Source: an uncultured Bacilli bacterium
GTDB taxonomy: Bacteria > Bacillota_I > Bacilli_A > RF39 > UBA660
Direction: 5' to 3'
Assembly (NCBI GenBank): GCA_944363715.1
Contig: CALVUX010000001.1
Coordinates: 1-64,000, forward strand
Length of the DNA: 64,000 nucleotides
Every line of letters starts with the position of its first letter. The first letter of the stretch is position 1. A model generated the notes under the pieces. That model was not told the origin of the DNA. It saw only the letters and a program-made list of their open reading frames with translations, and ran no database searches. Position numbers and translations under genes: made by a program. This document shows positions 1 through 9,073 of the stretch, one piece after another.

Positions 1-15
1 AATCTAACTTTTATA

Positions 16-69
16 TTGAGACATTTTCACTAATTTTCTATCTTTAACTTTGAGACATTTTCACTAATT
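16..69. repeat. Pair of 20-bp direct repeats
   Basis: The 20-mer TTGAGACATTTTCACTAATT occurs exactly at 16-35 and again at 50-69. Two close copies of such a motif resemble the repeated terminal sites of some transposable elements (for example IS21-type ends), but no transposase is visible in the window. The identity is an inference. The repeat lies just upstream of the tRNA promoter. Confidence 0.6.
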
Positions 70-104
70 AATCACAAGTATGGCTATTTTTTTTGCAAAA
101 ACTC

Positions 105-133
105 TTGCAGAAGTCTAGAATTTATGCTAATAT
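105..133 (+). promoter_or_regulatory. Promoter of the tRNA pair
   Basis: TTGCAG at 105-110 and TAATAT at 128-133 are separated by 17 bp. The -10 is preceded by TGC, an extended -10 element. It lies about 20 bp upstream of the first tRNA. Confidence 0.7.
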
Positions 134-153
134 TAAATAGCAGTGATTGATAT

Positions 154-230
154 GGACCCTTAGCTCAGTTGGTTAGAGCATCCGGCTCATAACCGGACGG
201 TCGATGGTTCGAGTCCATCAGGGTCCACCA
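154..230 (+). tRNA. tRNA with CAT anticodon, probably tRNA-Ile2
   Basis: Full cloverleaf: acceptor GGACCCT (154-160) pairs with AGGGTCC (220-226), discriminator A, and CCA is encoded. The anticodon loop is CTCATAA, giving CAT. A second CAT tRNA at 18134-18210 has the TTCATAC loop of elongator tRNA-Met. This one matches the Gram-positive tRNA-Ile2 pattern, whose C34 becomes lysidine (TilS) to read AUA, a codon used heavily here. A tRNA-Met label cannot be excluded without scoring. Confidence 0.95.
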
Positions 231-238
231 TTTATCTT

Positions 239-322
239 GCGGGTATGGCGGAATTGGCAGACGCGCTAGACTTAGGATCTAGTGTCTTAGACGTGCAGGT
301 TCAACTCCTGTTACCCGCACCA
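239..322 (+). tRNA. tRNA-Leu (TAG)
   Basis: Class II tRNA with a long variable arm. Acceptor GCGGGTA (239-245) pairs with TACCCGC (312-318), and CCA is encoded. Anticodon stem CTAGA/TCTAG encloses loop CTTAGGA, anticodon TAG. It is 8 bp downstream of the preceding tRNA and shares its promoter. Confidence 0.97.
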
Positions 323-332
323 AATTGCATGT

Positions 333-357
333 AACCCTTATTTTATAAGGGTTTTTA
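333..357 (+). terminator. Intrinsic terminator after the tRNA pair
   Basis: An 8-bp stem AACCCTTA/TAAGGGTT (333-340, 346-353) with a 5-nt loop is followed by a T-rich tail. Confidence 0.85.
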
Positions 358-434
358 TTATATGTTAATATTCTTGCACACTAATTACGTACTATTTTTC
401 GTTTTTTCAGAAATTATTTAAAAAATTCTAGTTC

Positions 435-463
435 TTGTCTAAACACTCATTATTTGATAAAAT
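435..463 (+). promoter_or_regulatory. smc promoter
   Basis: TTGTCT (435-440), a 17-bp spacer and TAAAAT (458-463), with TGA directly before the -10. It is 26 bp upstream of the smc start. Confidence 0.75.
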
Positions 464-489
464 GATAAGAGTAAAGAGTGGTGTTTTAA

Positions 490-3435
490 ATGTACTTGAA
501 AGAAATTGTAACAAATGGTTTTAAATCGTTCGCTGATAAAATGGAGATAAAACTAGATGATGAAGTTACTTGTATTGTTGGACCTAATGGAAGTGGTAAG
601 AGTAATATTGTCGATGCTATACGTTGGGTATTAGGAGAACAATCAGTTAAAAATTTACGTGGTGACGGGGGTATGAGTGATGTAATATTCGCTGGAAGTG
701 CATCTCGTAAATCTAAAAATGTCGCTAGTGTAGAACTTATCTTTGATAATAGTGATCACTATCTAAAAATAGATTATAGTGAAGTTAGTATTAAAAGAAG
801 AGTCTATAGAAGTGGAGAGAATGAATACTTTATTAATAATAATAAAGCAAGGCTAAAAGATATAGTTAATCTTTTTCTAGATAGTGGTGTTGGAAAAGAA
901 TCATTTAATATTATCTCTCAAGGAGAAGTATCTAAAATAATTAGTGAAAGTACTGATGATAGAAGAGTTGTTTTTGAAGAGGCAGCAGGTATTTTGAAAT
1001 ATAAAAAGCGTAAAGAAGAAGCCTTAAGAAAACTAGATAAGACAAATGATGCACTTGACAGAGTAGAAGATATTATAAAAGAGTTAGAAGTACAAGTAGA
1101 GCCTTTAAAAGAACAAAGTGAGAAAGCGAAAGAATATAAAACTCTTAAAGAAGAATTAGAAAACCTTGAAATAGCTTTAATCGCTTATGATATTTATTAT
1201 CTATCTACTAATGAAGAAATATTAAAGAAAGAAAAAGATGCTCTAGATAAAGAGATAGTAGATTTAGAGAGTACTGTTAATAAAGATAGTGGTGTCTCTT
1301 TAAAGAAAAAGACAGATTTATTTAACTTAGAGAAAGATTTGGAATTTACACAGAAAGAGTTACTTAATAAAACAGAAGAGATAGGTAAATTAAACGTGCA
1401 ACTTAATATCTTAAAAGAACAAAGAAAGAATAAAGATACTACTAAAGTAGAAGAAGAGTTAAGAGCCTTAATAGATGAGAAAGGTAAGATTAGTAAAGAT
1501 ATTAGTGTCTTAGAAGATGAGATAAATATTATAAATCAAGATATTTCCAATATGAATGATGATATTAACTCTAGTAAGAATAATCTTAAAGGTCTTAGAT
1601 TAACTCTAAAGAACTATGAACAGACACAGAGTAAGCAAGATAGAGATATCTTAACTAATAAACATAAAGTAGAGTTGTTGAGATTAGAAGCAGAAAGAGG
1701 TAATAATTTACCTAATGCTATTAAGAAAATACTAGAAGAAGATAAATTACAAGGAATCTATGATATTATAGGTAATGTTATTAAGACTAAAGATGAGTAT
1801 GTAAGATGTTTAGATGTTGCTATTTCTAGTAGTAAAAACTTTGTTATAGTTAAAGATGAAGATAGTGCTAAAGAAGCGATTAGATATTTAAAGAATAATA
1901 ATTTAGGAAGAGCGACATTCTTTCCTATTAATGTTATTAAAAGAAGATATGTAGATGAAAATACTTTATCAGTTTTAAAAACTATAGATGGATATATTGG
2001 TGTTTTGGCAGACTTGGTTACTACAGATAAAGAATATAAAAATATTGTCTATAATCAATTAGGACTTGTATTAGTTGCAGAAGACATGGACACTGCTTTA
2101 AGAATAAGTAGAAAGATAGATAGACGTTATAAAGTAATTACTCTAGCAGGTGATGTTATTAATGTAGGAGGATCAATGACAGGAGGTGCTAACTATAAAG
2201 GAAGAAGCTCTGTTATGATTAATCAAGAGATTACTAACTATATTAATATAATTACTAGTTTAGAAGAATCTAATAAGAAAATTAGTCTTGATATTAACGA
2301 TACTAAAGAAGATATAAGAAAATTAGAAGATAAGATATATCTTAAAGAAAAGGACTTAAAACTATTAATAGATGATGTTACTAATAAAAATCATGCTCTA
2401 ATAAGTGATAAAGATACTCTTAGTAGTATTAGTGATAATATTGATAATTTATCAAGTAATGAGAATACTCTTGATACTAAAGAAGAAGAGTTAGTAACAA
2501 GATTCTATGATTTAGAAAGTTTTAAAGAAAAATTAGAACTTAAACTAACTACTCTTAAGAAAGATATAAAACTATTAAAAGACGAAATAGAAGAAGATGA
2601 AGAGAAGAGTAAATATAAGAATAATTTAATTAGAAAGACTGAAGAGAAAAGAAATAGTTTAGATCTTAAACTTAAAGAAATAGATGTAAAATTAGATAAT
2701 TTACTTAATACTTTAAGTAGTGAATATTCTATTACTTATGAAAAGGCTAGAAAAGATTATGAACTTGATGTAGAAGAACGTGATGCTAGAAGTAAAGTAA
2801 GTAACTACAAAGCTAGAATTAAAAGTCTTGGTATGGTTAATTTAGCAGCGATAGATGAATATGAAAGAGTTAATACTAGATATATGTTTTTATTACATCA
2901 AAAAGAGGATTTAAGTAAAGCAATTGCAACACTACTTGAGATAATGAATGAGATGGATGAAGTTATGAAAGAAGAATTCTTAAAGACTTTTGAATCTATT
3001 AGAAAAGAGTTTAAAGAAGTCTTTAGAGCATTGTTCCATGGAGGAGAAGCAGATTTAAAACTAACTAGTGATGATATCTTAACAACAGGAATAGAAATAG
3101 TTGCATGTCCTCCAGGTAAGAAGTTAACTACTATTAGTTTATTATCAGGAGGAGAAAAGACTTTAACTGCTATAAGCCTCCTATTTGCAATCATCAATGT
3201 TAGAACAGTGCCATTCTGTGTCTTTGATGAAGTAGAAGCAGCTTTAGATGAAGCGAATGTTATGGAATTTGGTAAGTATCTCGCTAATTATAAACATAAA
3301 ACACAGTTTTTAATAATTACTCATAAGAAAAAGACAATGGAGTATGCAGATACTTTATATGGTATTACGATGCAAGAGTCAGGGGTATCTAAACTTGTTA
3401 GTGTAAAGTTAACTAATAATGAAGAATTGATATAG
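490..3435 (+). CDS. smc: Chromosome segregation ATPase SMC
   Basis: SMC condensin subunit. It is an ATPase that, with ScpA and ScpB, organises and segregates the chromosome by loop extrusion. The Walker A motif GPNGSGKS is at residues 31-38. Long coiled coils (about 165-395 and 600-800) flank a hinge that ends near the glycine-rich GGSMTGG. The ABC signature LSGGEK and the Walker B FDEVEAALDEAN close the C-terminal head. At 981 aa it is roughly 200 residues shorter than the usual ~1180 aa, with the loss in the coiled-coil arms and all head motifs intact. The usual neighbours rnc and ftsY are absent. It has its own promoter. Confidence 0.96.
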   Translation: MYLKEIVTNGFKSFADKMEIKLDDEVTCIVGPNGSGKSNIVDAIRWVLGEQSVKNLRGDGGMSDVIFAGSASRKSKNVASVELIFDNSDHYLKIDYSEVSIKRRVYRSGENEYFINNNKARLKDIVNLFLDSGVGKESFNIISQGEVSKIISESTDDRRVVFEEAAGILKYKKRKEEALRKLDKTNDALDRVEDIIKELEVQVEPLKEQSEKAKEYKTLKEELENLEIALIAYDIYYLSTNEEILKKEKDALDKEIVDLESTVNKDSGVSLKKKTDLFNLEKDLEFTQKELLNKTEEIGKLNVQLNILKEQRKNKDTTKVEEELRALIDEKGKISKDISVLEDEINIINQDISNMNDDINSSKNNLKGLRLTLKNYEQTQSKQDRDILTNKHKVELLRLEAERGNNLPNAIKKILEEDKLQGIYDIIGNVIKTKDEYVRCLDVAISSSKNFVIVKDEDSAKEAIRYLKNNNLGRATFFPINVIKRRYVDENTLSVLKTIDGYIGVLADLVTTDKEYKNIVYNQLGLVLVAEDMDTALRISRKIDRRYKVITLAGDVINVGGSMTGGANYKGRSSVMINQEITNYINIITSLEESNKKISLDINDTKEDIRKLEDKIYLKEKDLKLLIDDVTNKNHALISDKDTLSSISDNIDNLSSNENTLDTKEEELVTRFYDLESFKEKLELKLTTLKKDIKLLKDEIEEDEEKSKYKNNLIRKTEEKRNSLDLKLKEIDVKLDNLLNTLSSEYSITYEKARKDYELDVEERDARSKVSNYKARIKSLGMVNLAAIDEYERVNTRYMFLLHQKEDLSKAIATLLEIMNEMDEVMKEEFLKTFESIRKEFKEVFRALFHGGEADLKLTSDDILTTGIEIVACPPGKKLTTISLLSGGEKTLTAISLLFAIINVRTVPFCVFDEVEAALDEANVMEFGKYLANYKHKTQFLIITHKKKTMEYADTLYGITMQESGVSKLVSVKLTNNEELI

Positions 3436-3495
3436 CATAAATTATAATATTATGTTAAAATTACAGTAATGAAAGTAGAAGAAAGAAGGTAAAAA

Positions 3496-3624
3496 ATGAG
3501 AAGACTATGTTTACTAAATGTTACCTGGGGGGGGGGATACTTAAATTACCAGAATGGTAGTTTAAACATTGCTTTCTTTCATTATGACTTAAAAGAACAG
3601 AGGATAATTATAGTCTTTTTATAG
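3496..3624 (+). CDS. Small ORF containing a G10 tract (42 aa)
   Basis: An AGAAGG SD lies six bases before the ATG. The frame runs 42 codons from MRRLCLLNVTWGGG and crosses ten consecutive G residues (3527-3536) before ending in TAG. With 9 or 11 G the same start gives about 15 or 21 residues, so tract slippage would switch the C-terminus. No family is recognised. Its position just before a surface-protein gene suggests a contingency-type leader, but it could be a decayed gene or a non-coding leader. Confidence 0.35.
   Translation: MRRLCLLNVTWGGGYLNYQNGSLNIAFFHYDLKEQRIIIVFL
3527..3536 (+). repeat. Homopolymeric G10 tract
   Basis: Ten consecutive G residues, followed directly by an 11-bp inverted repeat (3541-3551 with 3555-3565, loop GAA, one G-T pair). 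Such a run is highly improbable in this AT-rich background and is typical of slipped-strand phase-variable loci. The exact length may be uncertain for sequencing reasons. Confidence 0.8.
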
Positions 3625-3648
3625 TGTAATAATGGAAGGAGTAGGAAA

Positions 3649-5136
3649 ATGAAAAAATTATTATTAGAAGCAAGTTTTAGTAAGATATATATGATATTAA
3701 TGATTATAATAACTCTATTAATATTAGGAGGATACTTTTCGTATGCCATGTTTACAGTGACAAAAGAGAAAAGTAATGCTATTAGTATAGTAACAGGTAA
3801 TTTAGTCTATAAAATGACAATAAATGATGAGGATACTAATATAATTACTATACCTAAAGGAAGTATAATGGATTTTAAAGTAGTACTATCTAATCCTAAT
3901 AATATATCGGCAAGATTTAATATAGCATACAAAGAAAGAGAAGGAGTAGTATTGGGATATATAGAAACTAGCGAAAATATACCTCCAAAAGAAGAGGGAG
4001 TTAACTTAGAAAAAGATAAGACTATAGGTTCAAGTAATATCTATAATCTAAGAGTAAGAAATGAAACAAGTGAAGATATAGAAATAGAATTAGTAGTAAA
4101 AGTAGGACTTGATTATAATGATTTAACTATAGATGAAGATAAAATAACAATAAAAAAATATGATGATATATTATTAAAAGATTATATAATGAAATTAAGA
4201 AATGAAGATAGTAATAAAGATTATAATAGTAGTAGTGAATATGAGAAAAAACAAATGTATACCTTTAATCATGAAGTAACTGAACAACAAACAAGTTGGA
4301 GTGAAGATGAATTAACAGATTATAGATATATAGGAGATAATCCTAATAATTATATAGAATTTAATAATGAATTATGGCGAATAATAGGTGTATTTACAAC
4401 AGAAAAACAAGATGGAACAAAAGAACAATTAGTGAAGATAATAAAAGAAACCCATATTGCAGATACTACATTATCTTGGGATGCTAATGCTGATAAAACA
4501 TATAAAGATATATGGGCTCAAGCCGAAGTTAATAAAATGTTAAATGGCGCTTATTTAAATTCAAGTACAATGACTTATTATAATTATCAATATAGAACAG
4601 GAATATTAACAACTGTAAACTTAGATTTTAGAGAAGAAGGAAATGGAACTGAAACAGGCCTAAGTAATGTAAGTGATATGATAGAGCCTGTTAAATGGTA
4701 TACGTCATCTTATAAATTTACTAACGTAAGTGATCCAGAATATGTTAAACTTAGTGTTGATGAAATGTATGCAAGCGAAAGAGGAACACTAACAGTAAGT
4801 GGAGGAAGTCCTAATTTCATTGGTAAAATAGCATTACCATATCCATCAGATTATGGTTATACAGTAGGTTATAATTATAATATTAGTTGTTATAATAAAC
4901 CTTATGCTAATACAAATTGTACTAATCCTAGAACATGGATATTTTCTAATTATCAGTCTACAATTACAACATTATCTATGGGTAGAAATTTCATTCAAGT
5001 TGTTAATACAGGTTTAGTTTCAACTGATTCATCAAGAGACTATTACATATCGCCTACACTTTATTTAACATCAAATATAATTGTTAAAAGTGGTAATGGA
5101 ACAAAAGAAAATCACTTTATTTTATCAGTAAATTAA
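3649..5136 (+). CDS. Membrane-anchored surface protein, LWRIIG-type
   Basis: A 495-aa exported protein with SD GGAAGGAG. A single hydrophobic segment (about residues 14-34) is followed by SYAMFT and a beta-rich region (about 40-170), resembling TasA/camelysin-type signal regions that end SYA-FT. From about residue 220 there is a module with NELWRIIGVF, a Trp-rich middle and a closing PTLYLTSN...GNGTKENHF motif, a pattern I associate with surface proteins of gut Firmicutes. No sortase motif is seen. It probably remains anchored by the N-terminal helix. The biochemical role is unknown. It lies downstream of the G10 tract, so phase-variable expression is possible but unproven. Confidence 0.6.
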   Translation: MKKLLLEASFSKIYMILMIIITLLILGGYFSYAMFTVTKEKSNAISIVTGNLVYKMTINDEDTNIITIPKGSIMDFKVVLSNPNNISARFNIAYKEREGVVLGYIETSENIPPKEEGVNLEKDKTIGSSNIYNLRVRNETSEDIEIELVVKVGLDYNDLTIDEDKITIKKYDDILLKDYIMKLRNEDSNKDYNSSSEYEKKQMYTFNHEVTEQQTSWSEDELTDYRYIGDNPNNYIEFNNELWRIIGVFTTEKQDGTKEQLVKIIKETHIADTTLSWDANADKTYKDIWAQAEVNKMLNGAYLNSSTMTYYNYQYRTGILTTVNLDFREEGNGTETGLSNVSDMIEPVKWYTSSYKFTNVSDPEYVKLSVDEMYASERGTLTVSGGSPNFIGKIALPYPSDYGYTVGYNYNISCYNKPYANTNCTNPRTWIFSNYQSTITTLSMGRNFIQVVNTGLVSTDSSRDYYISPTLYLTSNIIVKSGNGTKENHFILSVN

Positions 5137-5139
5137 TAT

Positions 5140-5188
5140 TATCACTTGATACTTTTATATTTTTTTACTATTCTATTATCAGGTGATA
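5140..5188 (+). promoter_or_regulatory. Inverted repeat covering the hemW SD
   Basis: Twelve bases at 5140-5151 pair with 5177-5188 (one G-U), loop 25 nt. The 3' arm contains AGGTGAT, the Shine-Dalgarno of hemW. The hairpin could hide the ribosome-binding site in a read-through transcript. Confidence 0.5.
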
Positions 5189-5191
5189 TTT

Positions 5192-6292
5192 ATGTCTAAA
5201 GTAGATGCAGTGTATATACATATTCCTTTCTGTAATTATATATGTGCATATTGTGATTTTTGTAAAGTTTTTTATAATAGAGAATATGTTAATAAATATT
5301 TAGATGCTCTTAATAAAGAAATAAAATCTATTTATAAAGGGGAATTAATAACATCTTTATATATAGGAGGAGGTACTCCTAGTAGTCTTAGTCTTGATGA
5401 ATTAGAAAAACTATTTAGTATTATTAGTATCTTTAACTTAAGTAAAGACTGTGAAATTACTATAGAATGTAATCCTGATAGTTTATCTTTAGATAAGATT
5501 AAATTATTAAAAAGATATAATGTAAATAGAGTTAGTCTTGGAGTAGAGACTATTAATGATAAGTTACAAGATACACTTGATAGAAAGACTAATAAAAATC
5601 AAGTAGTTAGATGTGTTAATAATTTAAAAAGATTTGGTATTAATAATATTAATGTAGATTTAATTTATGCAATAGAAAGTGAAACATTAGAAGATTTAGA
5701 GAAAGATTTAGACTTTATTCTATCTTTAGATGTCCCTCATATATCAACATATTCTTTAATTATAGAAGATAATACTAAATTAAAGATAAAAGGTATTAAG
5801 AATATAGATAAGTCTTTAGATAGATGTATGTATGACTTTATTTGTAAAACATTAAAAGATAATTCCTATATTCATTATGAAATATCTAATTTTTCAAAAG
5901 AAGGATACTACTCAAAACATAATTTAAAATATTGGAATAATTTAGAATATTATGGTTTTGGAGTAGGAGCTAGTGGTTATATAGATAATATAAGATATAC
6001 TAATACTAGAAGTATAACTAACTATATTAATGGTAAGACCATTTTGGATAAAGAGATACTTACTATTAAAGATATGATTTGCTATGAAGTTATATTAGGA
6101 CTAAGAACAAATAAAGGTATAGATAAAAAGTTATTTGTAGAGAAATATAATACTAGATTAGATGAATTAATGAATTATAAGGAACTTGTTAAAAATGGAG
6201 TCTTAGTTGAAACAGATAATTATTTAAAAGTTAGAGAAGATTATTTTTATGTATTAGATGAAATTGTAATACAACTTATTACTAAATTATAG
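5192..6292 (+). CDS. hemW: Radical SAM heme chaperone HemW
   Basis: HemW/HemN-like radical SAM protein. In this family the clade without true coproporphyrinogen oxidase activity delivers heme to apoproteins. The 4Fe-4S ligands are C14, C18 and C21 in HIPFCNYICAYCDFC, followed by the SAM-binding GGGTPS. A start 9 bp upstream (GTG) lies inside the SD AGGTGAT, so ATG 5192 is used (366 aa). The extra Cys at 24 fits the HemW CxxxCxxCxF pattern. No other heme genes are in the window, which supports a chaperone rather than a biosynthetic role. Confidence 0.85.
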   Translation: MSKVDAVYIHIPFCNYICAYCDFCKVFYNREYVNKYLDALNKEIKSIYKGELITSLYIGGGTPSSLSLDELEKLFSIISIFNLSKDCEITIECNPDSLSLDKIKLLKRYNVNRVSLGVETINDKLQDTLDRKTNKNQVVRCVNNLKRFGINNINVDLIYAIESETLEDLEKDLDFILSLDVPHISTYSLIIEDNTKLKIKGIKNIDKSLDRCMYDFICKTLKDNSYIHYEISNFSKEGYYSKHNLKYWNNLEYYGFGVGASGYIDNIRYTNTRSITNYINGKTILDKEILTIKDMICYEVILGLRTNKGIDKKLFVEKYNTRLDELMNYKELVKNGVLVETDNYLKVREDYFYVLDEIVIQLITKL

Positions 6293-6315
6293 AATATTAA
6301 AAATAAAATAACTAT

Positions 6316-6657
6316 CTATTCCTTTCCTTTTGTCATTATTCTTAACTTATCATAATTCTCTAATCCTTTAGAACTTCCTTCAGGAAGTAGATATATGTAA
6401 TAAGCTTTTAATCTTGGCCTTATAAAGCTTTCTGTTTTAATACTAGGATATATTGCAAGTATATTATTCTCTTTATCAGTAACAACTATATCTAATTTTT
6501 GACAGACAAAATATGTATTAATCATTTTCTTTTTAGGATAACATAATCCCTCTTTTATAGGATAAAGATAAAATCTAAAGCCTTTAACTCTATCTGTAAA
6601 TTTAGTGACTGTTTTAAACTTAATTTTTTTATTACCATTCTTTATATATTTTTCCAT
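6316..6657 (-). CDS. DUF192 family protein
   Basis: A 113-aa protein. It matches the DUF192 layout: a KGFRFYLYP opening, a central MINTYFVCQKLDIVVTD strand where typical members have MKNT...LDIIFID, and a late LLPEGSSKGL where typical members have LELPAG. Most DUF192 proteins carry a signal peptide, but this one does not. Function is unknown. The start at 6657 has SD AGGTGA; the upstream GTG overlaps that SD and is rejected. It converges with hemW and is divergent from yebC. Confidence 0.6.
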   Translation of the reverse strand: MEKYIKNGNKKIKFKTVTKFTDRVKGFRFYLYPIKEGLCYPKKKMINTYFVCQKLDIVVTDKENNILAIYPSIKTESFIRPRLKAYYIYLLPEGSSKGLENYDKLRIMTKGKE

Positions 6658-6757
6658 GTATTTCACCTAGATGTATAATAACATTATTTTTTATATAAAG
6701 CTAGAATAAATATCGTAAATATGTTATTATAGTGAAGAAAGAAAGGGAGGTAATAAC

Positions 6758-7480
6758 ATGAGTGGACATTCAAAATGGGCTACTATTCATAGAAAGAAAG
6801 GATTAATAGATGCAGCACGCGGTAAAGTTTTTCAAAAACTTGCTAAAGAATTATATGTTGCAGCTAAGAGTGGAGCGCCAGATCCAGATAGTAATGCAGC
6901 ACTTAGACTTGTAGTTGAGAAAGCTAAAGCTGCTAATATGCCTAAAGATAATATACAGAAAGCTATTGATAAAGCTAAAGGGGCCGGTAATGGTGAAAAT
7001 TATGAAAGTATAAGATATGAAGGTTATGGACCAGCAGGAGTTGCCATTATGGTAGATTGTTTAACTGATAACCGTAATAGAACAGCATCAATGGTACGTA
7101 GTACTTTTTCTAAACGTGGAGGTAATTTAGGTACTGATGGTTCTGTTAGTTATATCTTTGAGAGAAAAGGAATTATAGAAATACCTAGTGACTATGACGA
7201 AGATGAAGTAATGTTAACTGCTCTAGATGCAGGAGCACTAGATATGGAAAATACTGGGGATACATATTTAATTACAACACCTAGTGATAAGTTTATCGCA
7301 GTAAAAGATGCTTTATCTAATATGGGAGTTGCAGAATTCTTAACTAGTGAAGTTACATTTGTACCAAACAATGAAGTAGAACTTGATGATGAAACTAAAG
7401 AAAAAGTATATAATCTAATAGAGGCTTTAGAAGATATAGATGATGTACAGGATGTTCATCATAATATGAAAGAGGCCTAA
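6758..7480 (+). CDS. yebC: YebC/PmpR family protein
   Basis: A 240-aa YebC/TACO1-family protein. Members have been described as transcriptional regulators and as factors that help ribosomes through difficult peptide stretches such as polyproline. The family opening MSGHSKWATIHRKK and the later FSKRGGNLGTDGSVSY are both present, and length is typical. A strong SD (GGGAGG) precedes ATG. It starts an apparent operon yebC-ruvA-ruvB-unknown-queA. Proximity to efp is notable given the proposed polyproline role, but efp is 5 kb away with its own signals. Confidence 0.93.
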   Translation: MSGHSKWATIHRKKGLIDAARGKVFQKLAKELYVAAKSGAPDPDSNAALRLVVEKAKAANMPKDNIQKAIDKAKGAGNGENYESIRYEGYGPAGVAIMVDCLTDNRNRTASMVRSTFSKRGGNLGTDGSVSYIFERKGIIEIPSDYDEDEVMLTALDAGALDMENTGDTYLITTPSDKFIAVKDALSNMGVAEFLTSEVTFVPNNEVELDDETKEKVYNLIEALEDIDDVQDVHHNMKEA

Positions 7481-7481
7481 G

Positions 7482-8042
7482 ATGTATAGTTATATTATAG
7501 GTAAAGTAACAGAAGTTATGTCTAATGCTATCATCTTAGAAAATAATGGAATAGGTTATCTTATCAATACACCTAATCCATTCTCTTTTGAAGAAGGAAA
7601 TGACTATAAAGTATATTTATATCAACAAATAAAAGAAGATGAACATAATCTGTTTGGTTTTAAAACTAAAGAAGAAAAAGAACTATTCTTAAAACTTATT
7701 GGCGTTAAGGGACTTGGACCTAAAATGGCTCTACCTATTATCGCAACGGGATCAATTAATGGTATTAGTGATGCGATTAATAGAGAAAATATTCTTTATC
7801 TAAAGAAGTTCCCTAAAATAGGAGAGAAACTTGCTAAACAAATGATTCTTGACTTAAAAGGAAAACTTGATGATTTAAGTAGTGGAGAAGAAGTTGTTAA
7901 AGATACAAGTGAAGAGTTAAGAGAAGCATTGCTTGGACTTGGCTATAAAGATAAAGAGATTAAGAGTATAATACTAAAAGTAGATAATTCTTTAAGTATA
8001 GAAGACCAAATAAAAGAAGCCTTAAAATTATTATTAAAGTAG
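7482..8042 (+). CDS. ruvA: Holliday junction helicase subunit RuvA
   Basis: RuvA binds four-way junctions as a tetramer and loads the RuvB motor for branch migration. At 186 aa it has an N-terminal OB fold (YSYIIGKVTEV), helix-hairpin-helix motifs (LIGVKGLGPKMAL and KKFPKIGEKLAKQMI, about 72-125), and a flexible linker before the C-terminal RuvB-binding domain (about 140-186). It starts one base after the yebC stop and is followed by ruvB 8 bases later, so co-transcription is almost certain. No LexA box is visible ahead of this operon. Confidence 0.96.
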   Translation: MYSYIIGKVTEVMSNAIILENNGIGYLINTPNPFSFEEGNDYKVYLYQQIKEDEHNLFGFKTKEEKELFLKLIGVKGLGPKMALPIIATGSINGISDAINRENILYLKKFPKIGEKLAKQMILDLKGKLDDLSSGEEVVKDTSEELREALLGLGYKDKEIKSIILKVDNSLSIEDQIKEALKLLLK

Positions 8043-8050
8043 GTGTTTAA

Positions 8051-9073
8051 ATGGAAAGAATTGTAACAGGTGAAGAATTAGTTGATGATGGTGTAGTAGA
8101 TAATACTATTAGACCTGAAGTCTTAGATGAATATATAGGACAAAGTGAAGTAAAAGAAAATATTAGAGTCTTTATAGAAGCTAGTAAGATTAGAGGAGAA
8201 GTGTTAGACCATGTTCTTTTATATGGTCCTCCAGGATTAGGTAAGACAACTCTTGCCTTTATTATTGCAAGAGAACTTGGTGTTAATATTAAAACTGCTA
8301 GTGGTCCATCAATTGAGAAAAGTGGAGATTTAGCAGCGATACTTTCAACTTTAGAACCAGGAGATGTCTTATTTATAGATGAGATACATAGAATGCCTAG
8401 ATTTATAGAAGAAATACTTTATCCTGCTATGGAAGACTTTACTTTAGATATAATAATTGGAGGAGAAGGAAGTTCTCGTAGTATAAAAATAGACTTACCT
8501 CCATTTACACTTGTTGGGGCAACTACAAGAGCAGGAGATTTATCGGCTCCGCTTCGTGATAGATTTGGTATTATCTCTAAATTAAAATTCTATACAACAG
8601 AAGAGTTAACAGAAATTATTAAAAGAACAAGTAGAGTTTTAGAGATGCCTATAGATGATGATGCTGCCATTGAACTTGCTAAAAGGAGTAGAGGAACACC
8701 ACGTATTGCTAATCGTCTATTTAAAAGAGTTAGAGACTTTGCTTTAGTAGATAAAAAAGAATCTATTGATTTAGATGTTATGAATAAAGCCTTAGAGAGA
8801 CTAAAAGTAGGTAAGAGTGGACTTGATGAGACTGACCATCAATTACTTAGAGCGATTATTGAAAGATTTAATGGAGGCCCTGTTGGAATAGATGCTCTAG
8901 CATCATCAATAGGAGAAGAAACATCTACAATAGAAGATGTAATAGAGCCATATCTATTACAAGAAGGATATTTAAAAAGAACAAGTCGTGGTAGAATGGT
9001 AACAGAAAAAGCTTATAAGGAACTTAATATAAACTACCAAGGAGGACTTTTCGGAGTTGATTTAGATGTATAA
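8051..9073 (+). CDS. ruvB: Holliday junction branch migration ATPase RuvB
   Basis: AAA+ hexameric motor of the RuvABC branch-migration machine. Walker A GPPGLGKT is at 59-66, Walker B is FIDEIH with D110/E111, sensor 1 is in [19 protein letters not shown] with its arginine finger region, and a C-terminal winged-helix domain includes the GGPVG segment. At 340 aa it is full length. It follows ruvA by 8 bp, and its last codons overlap the start of the next gene by 8 bp. Confidence 0.97.
   Translation: MERIVTGEELVDDGVVDNTIRPEVLDEYIGQSEVKENIRVFIEASKIRGEVLDHVLLYGPPGLGKTTLAFIIARELGVNIKTASGPSIEKSGDLAAILSTLEPGDVLFIDEIHRMPRFIEEILYPAMEDFTLDIIIGGEGSSRSIKIDLPPFTLVGATTRAGDLSAPLRDRFGIISKLKFYTTEELTEIIKRTSRVLEMPIDDDAAIELAKRSRGTPRIANRLFKRVRDFALVDKKESIDLDVMNKALERLKVGKSGLDETDHQLLRAIIERFNGGPVGIDALASSIGEETSTIEDVIEPYLLQEGYLKRTSRGRMVTEKAYKELNINYQGGLFGVDLDV

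Noticed and set aside
2898-3197. Minus-strand open frame inside smc
   Set aside because: It lies wholly within smc, lacks an SD and reads as antisense of conserved ATPase head sequence.
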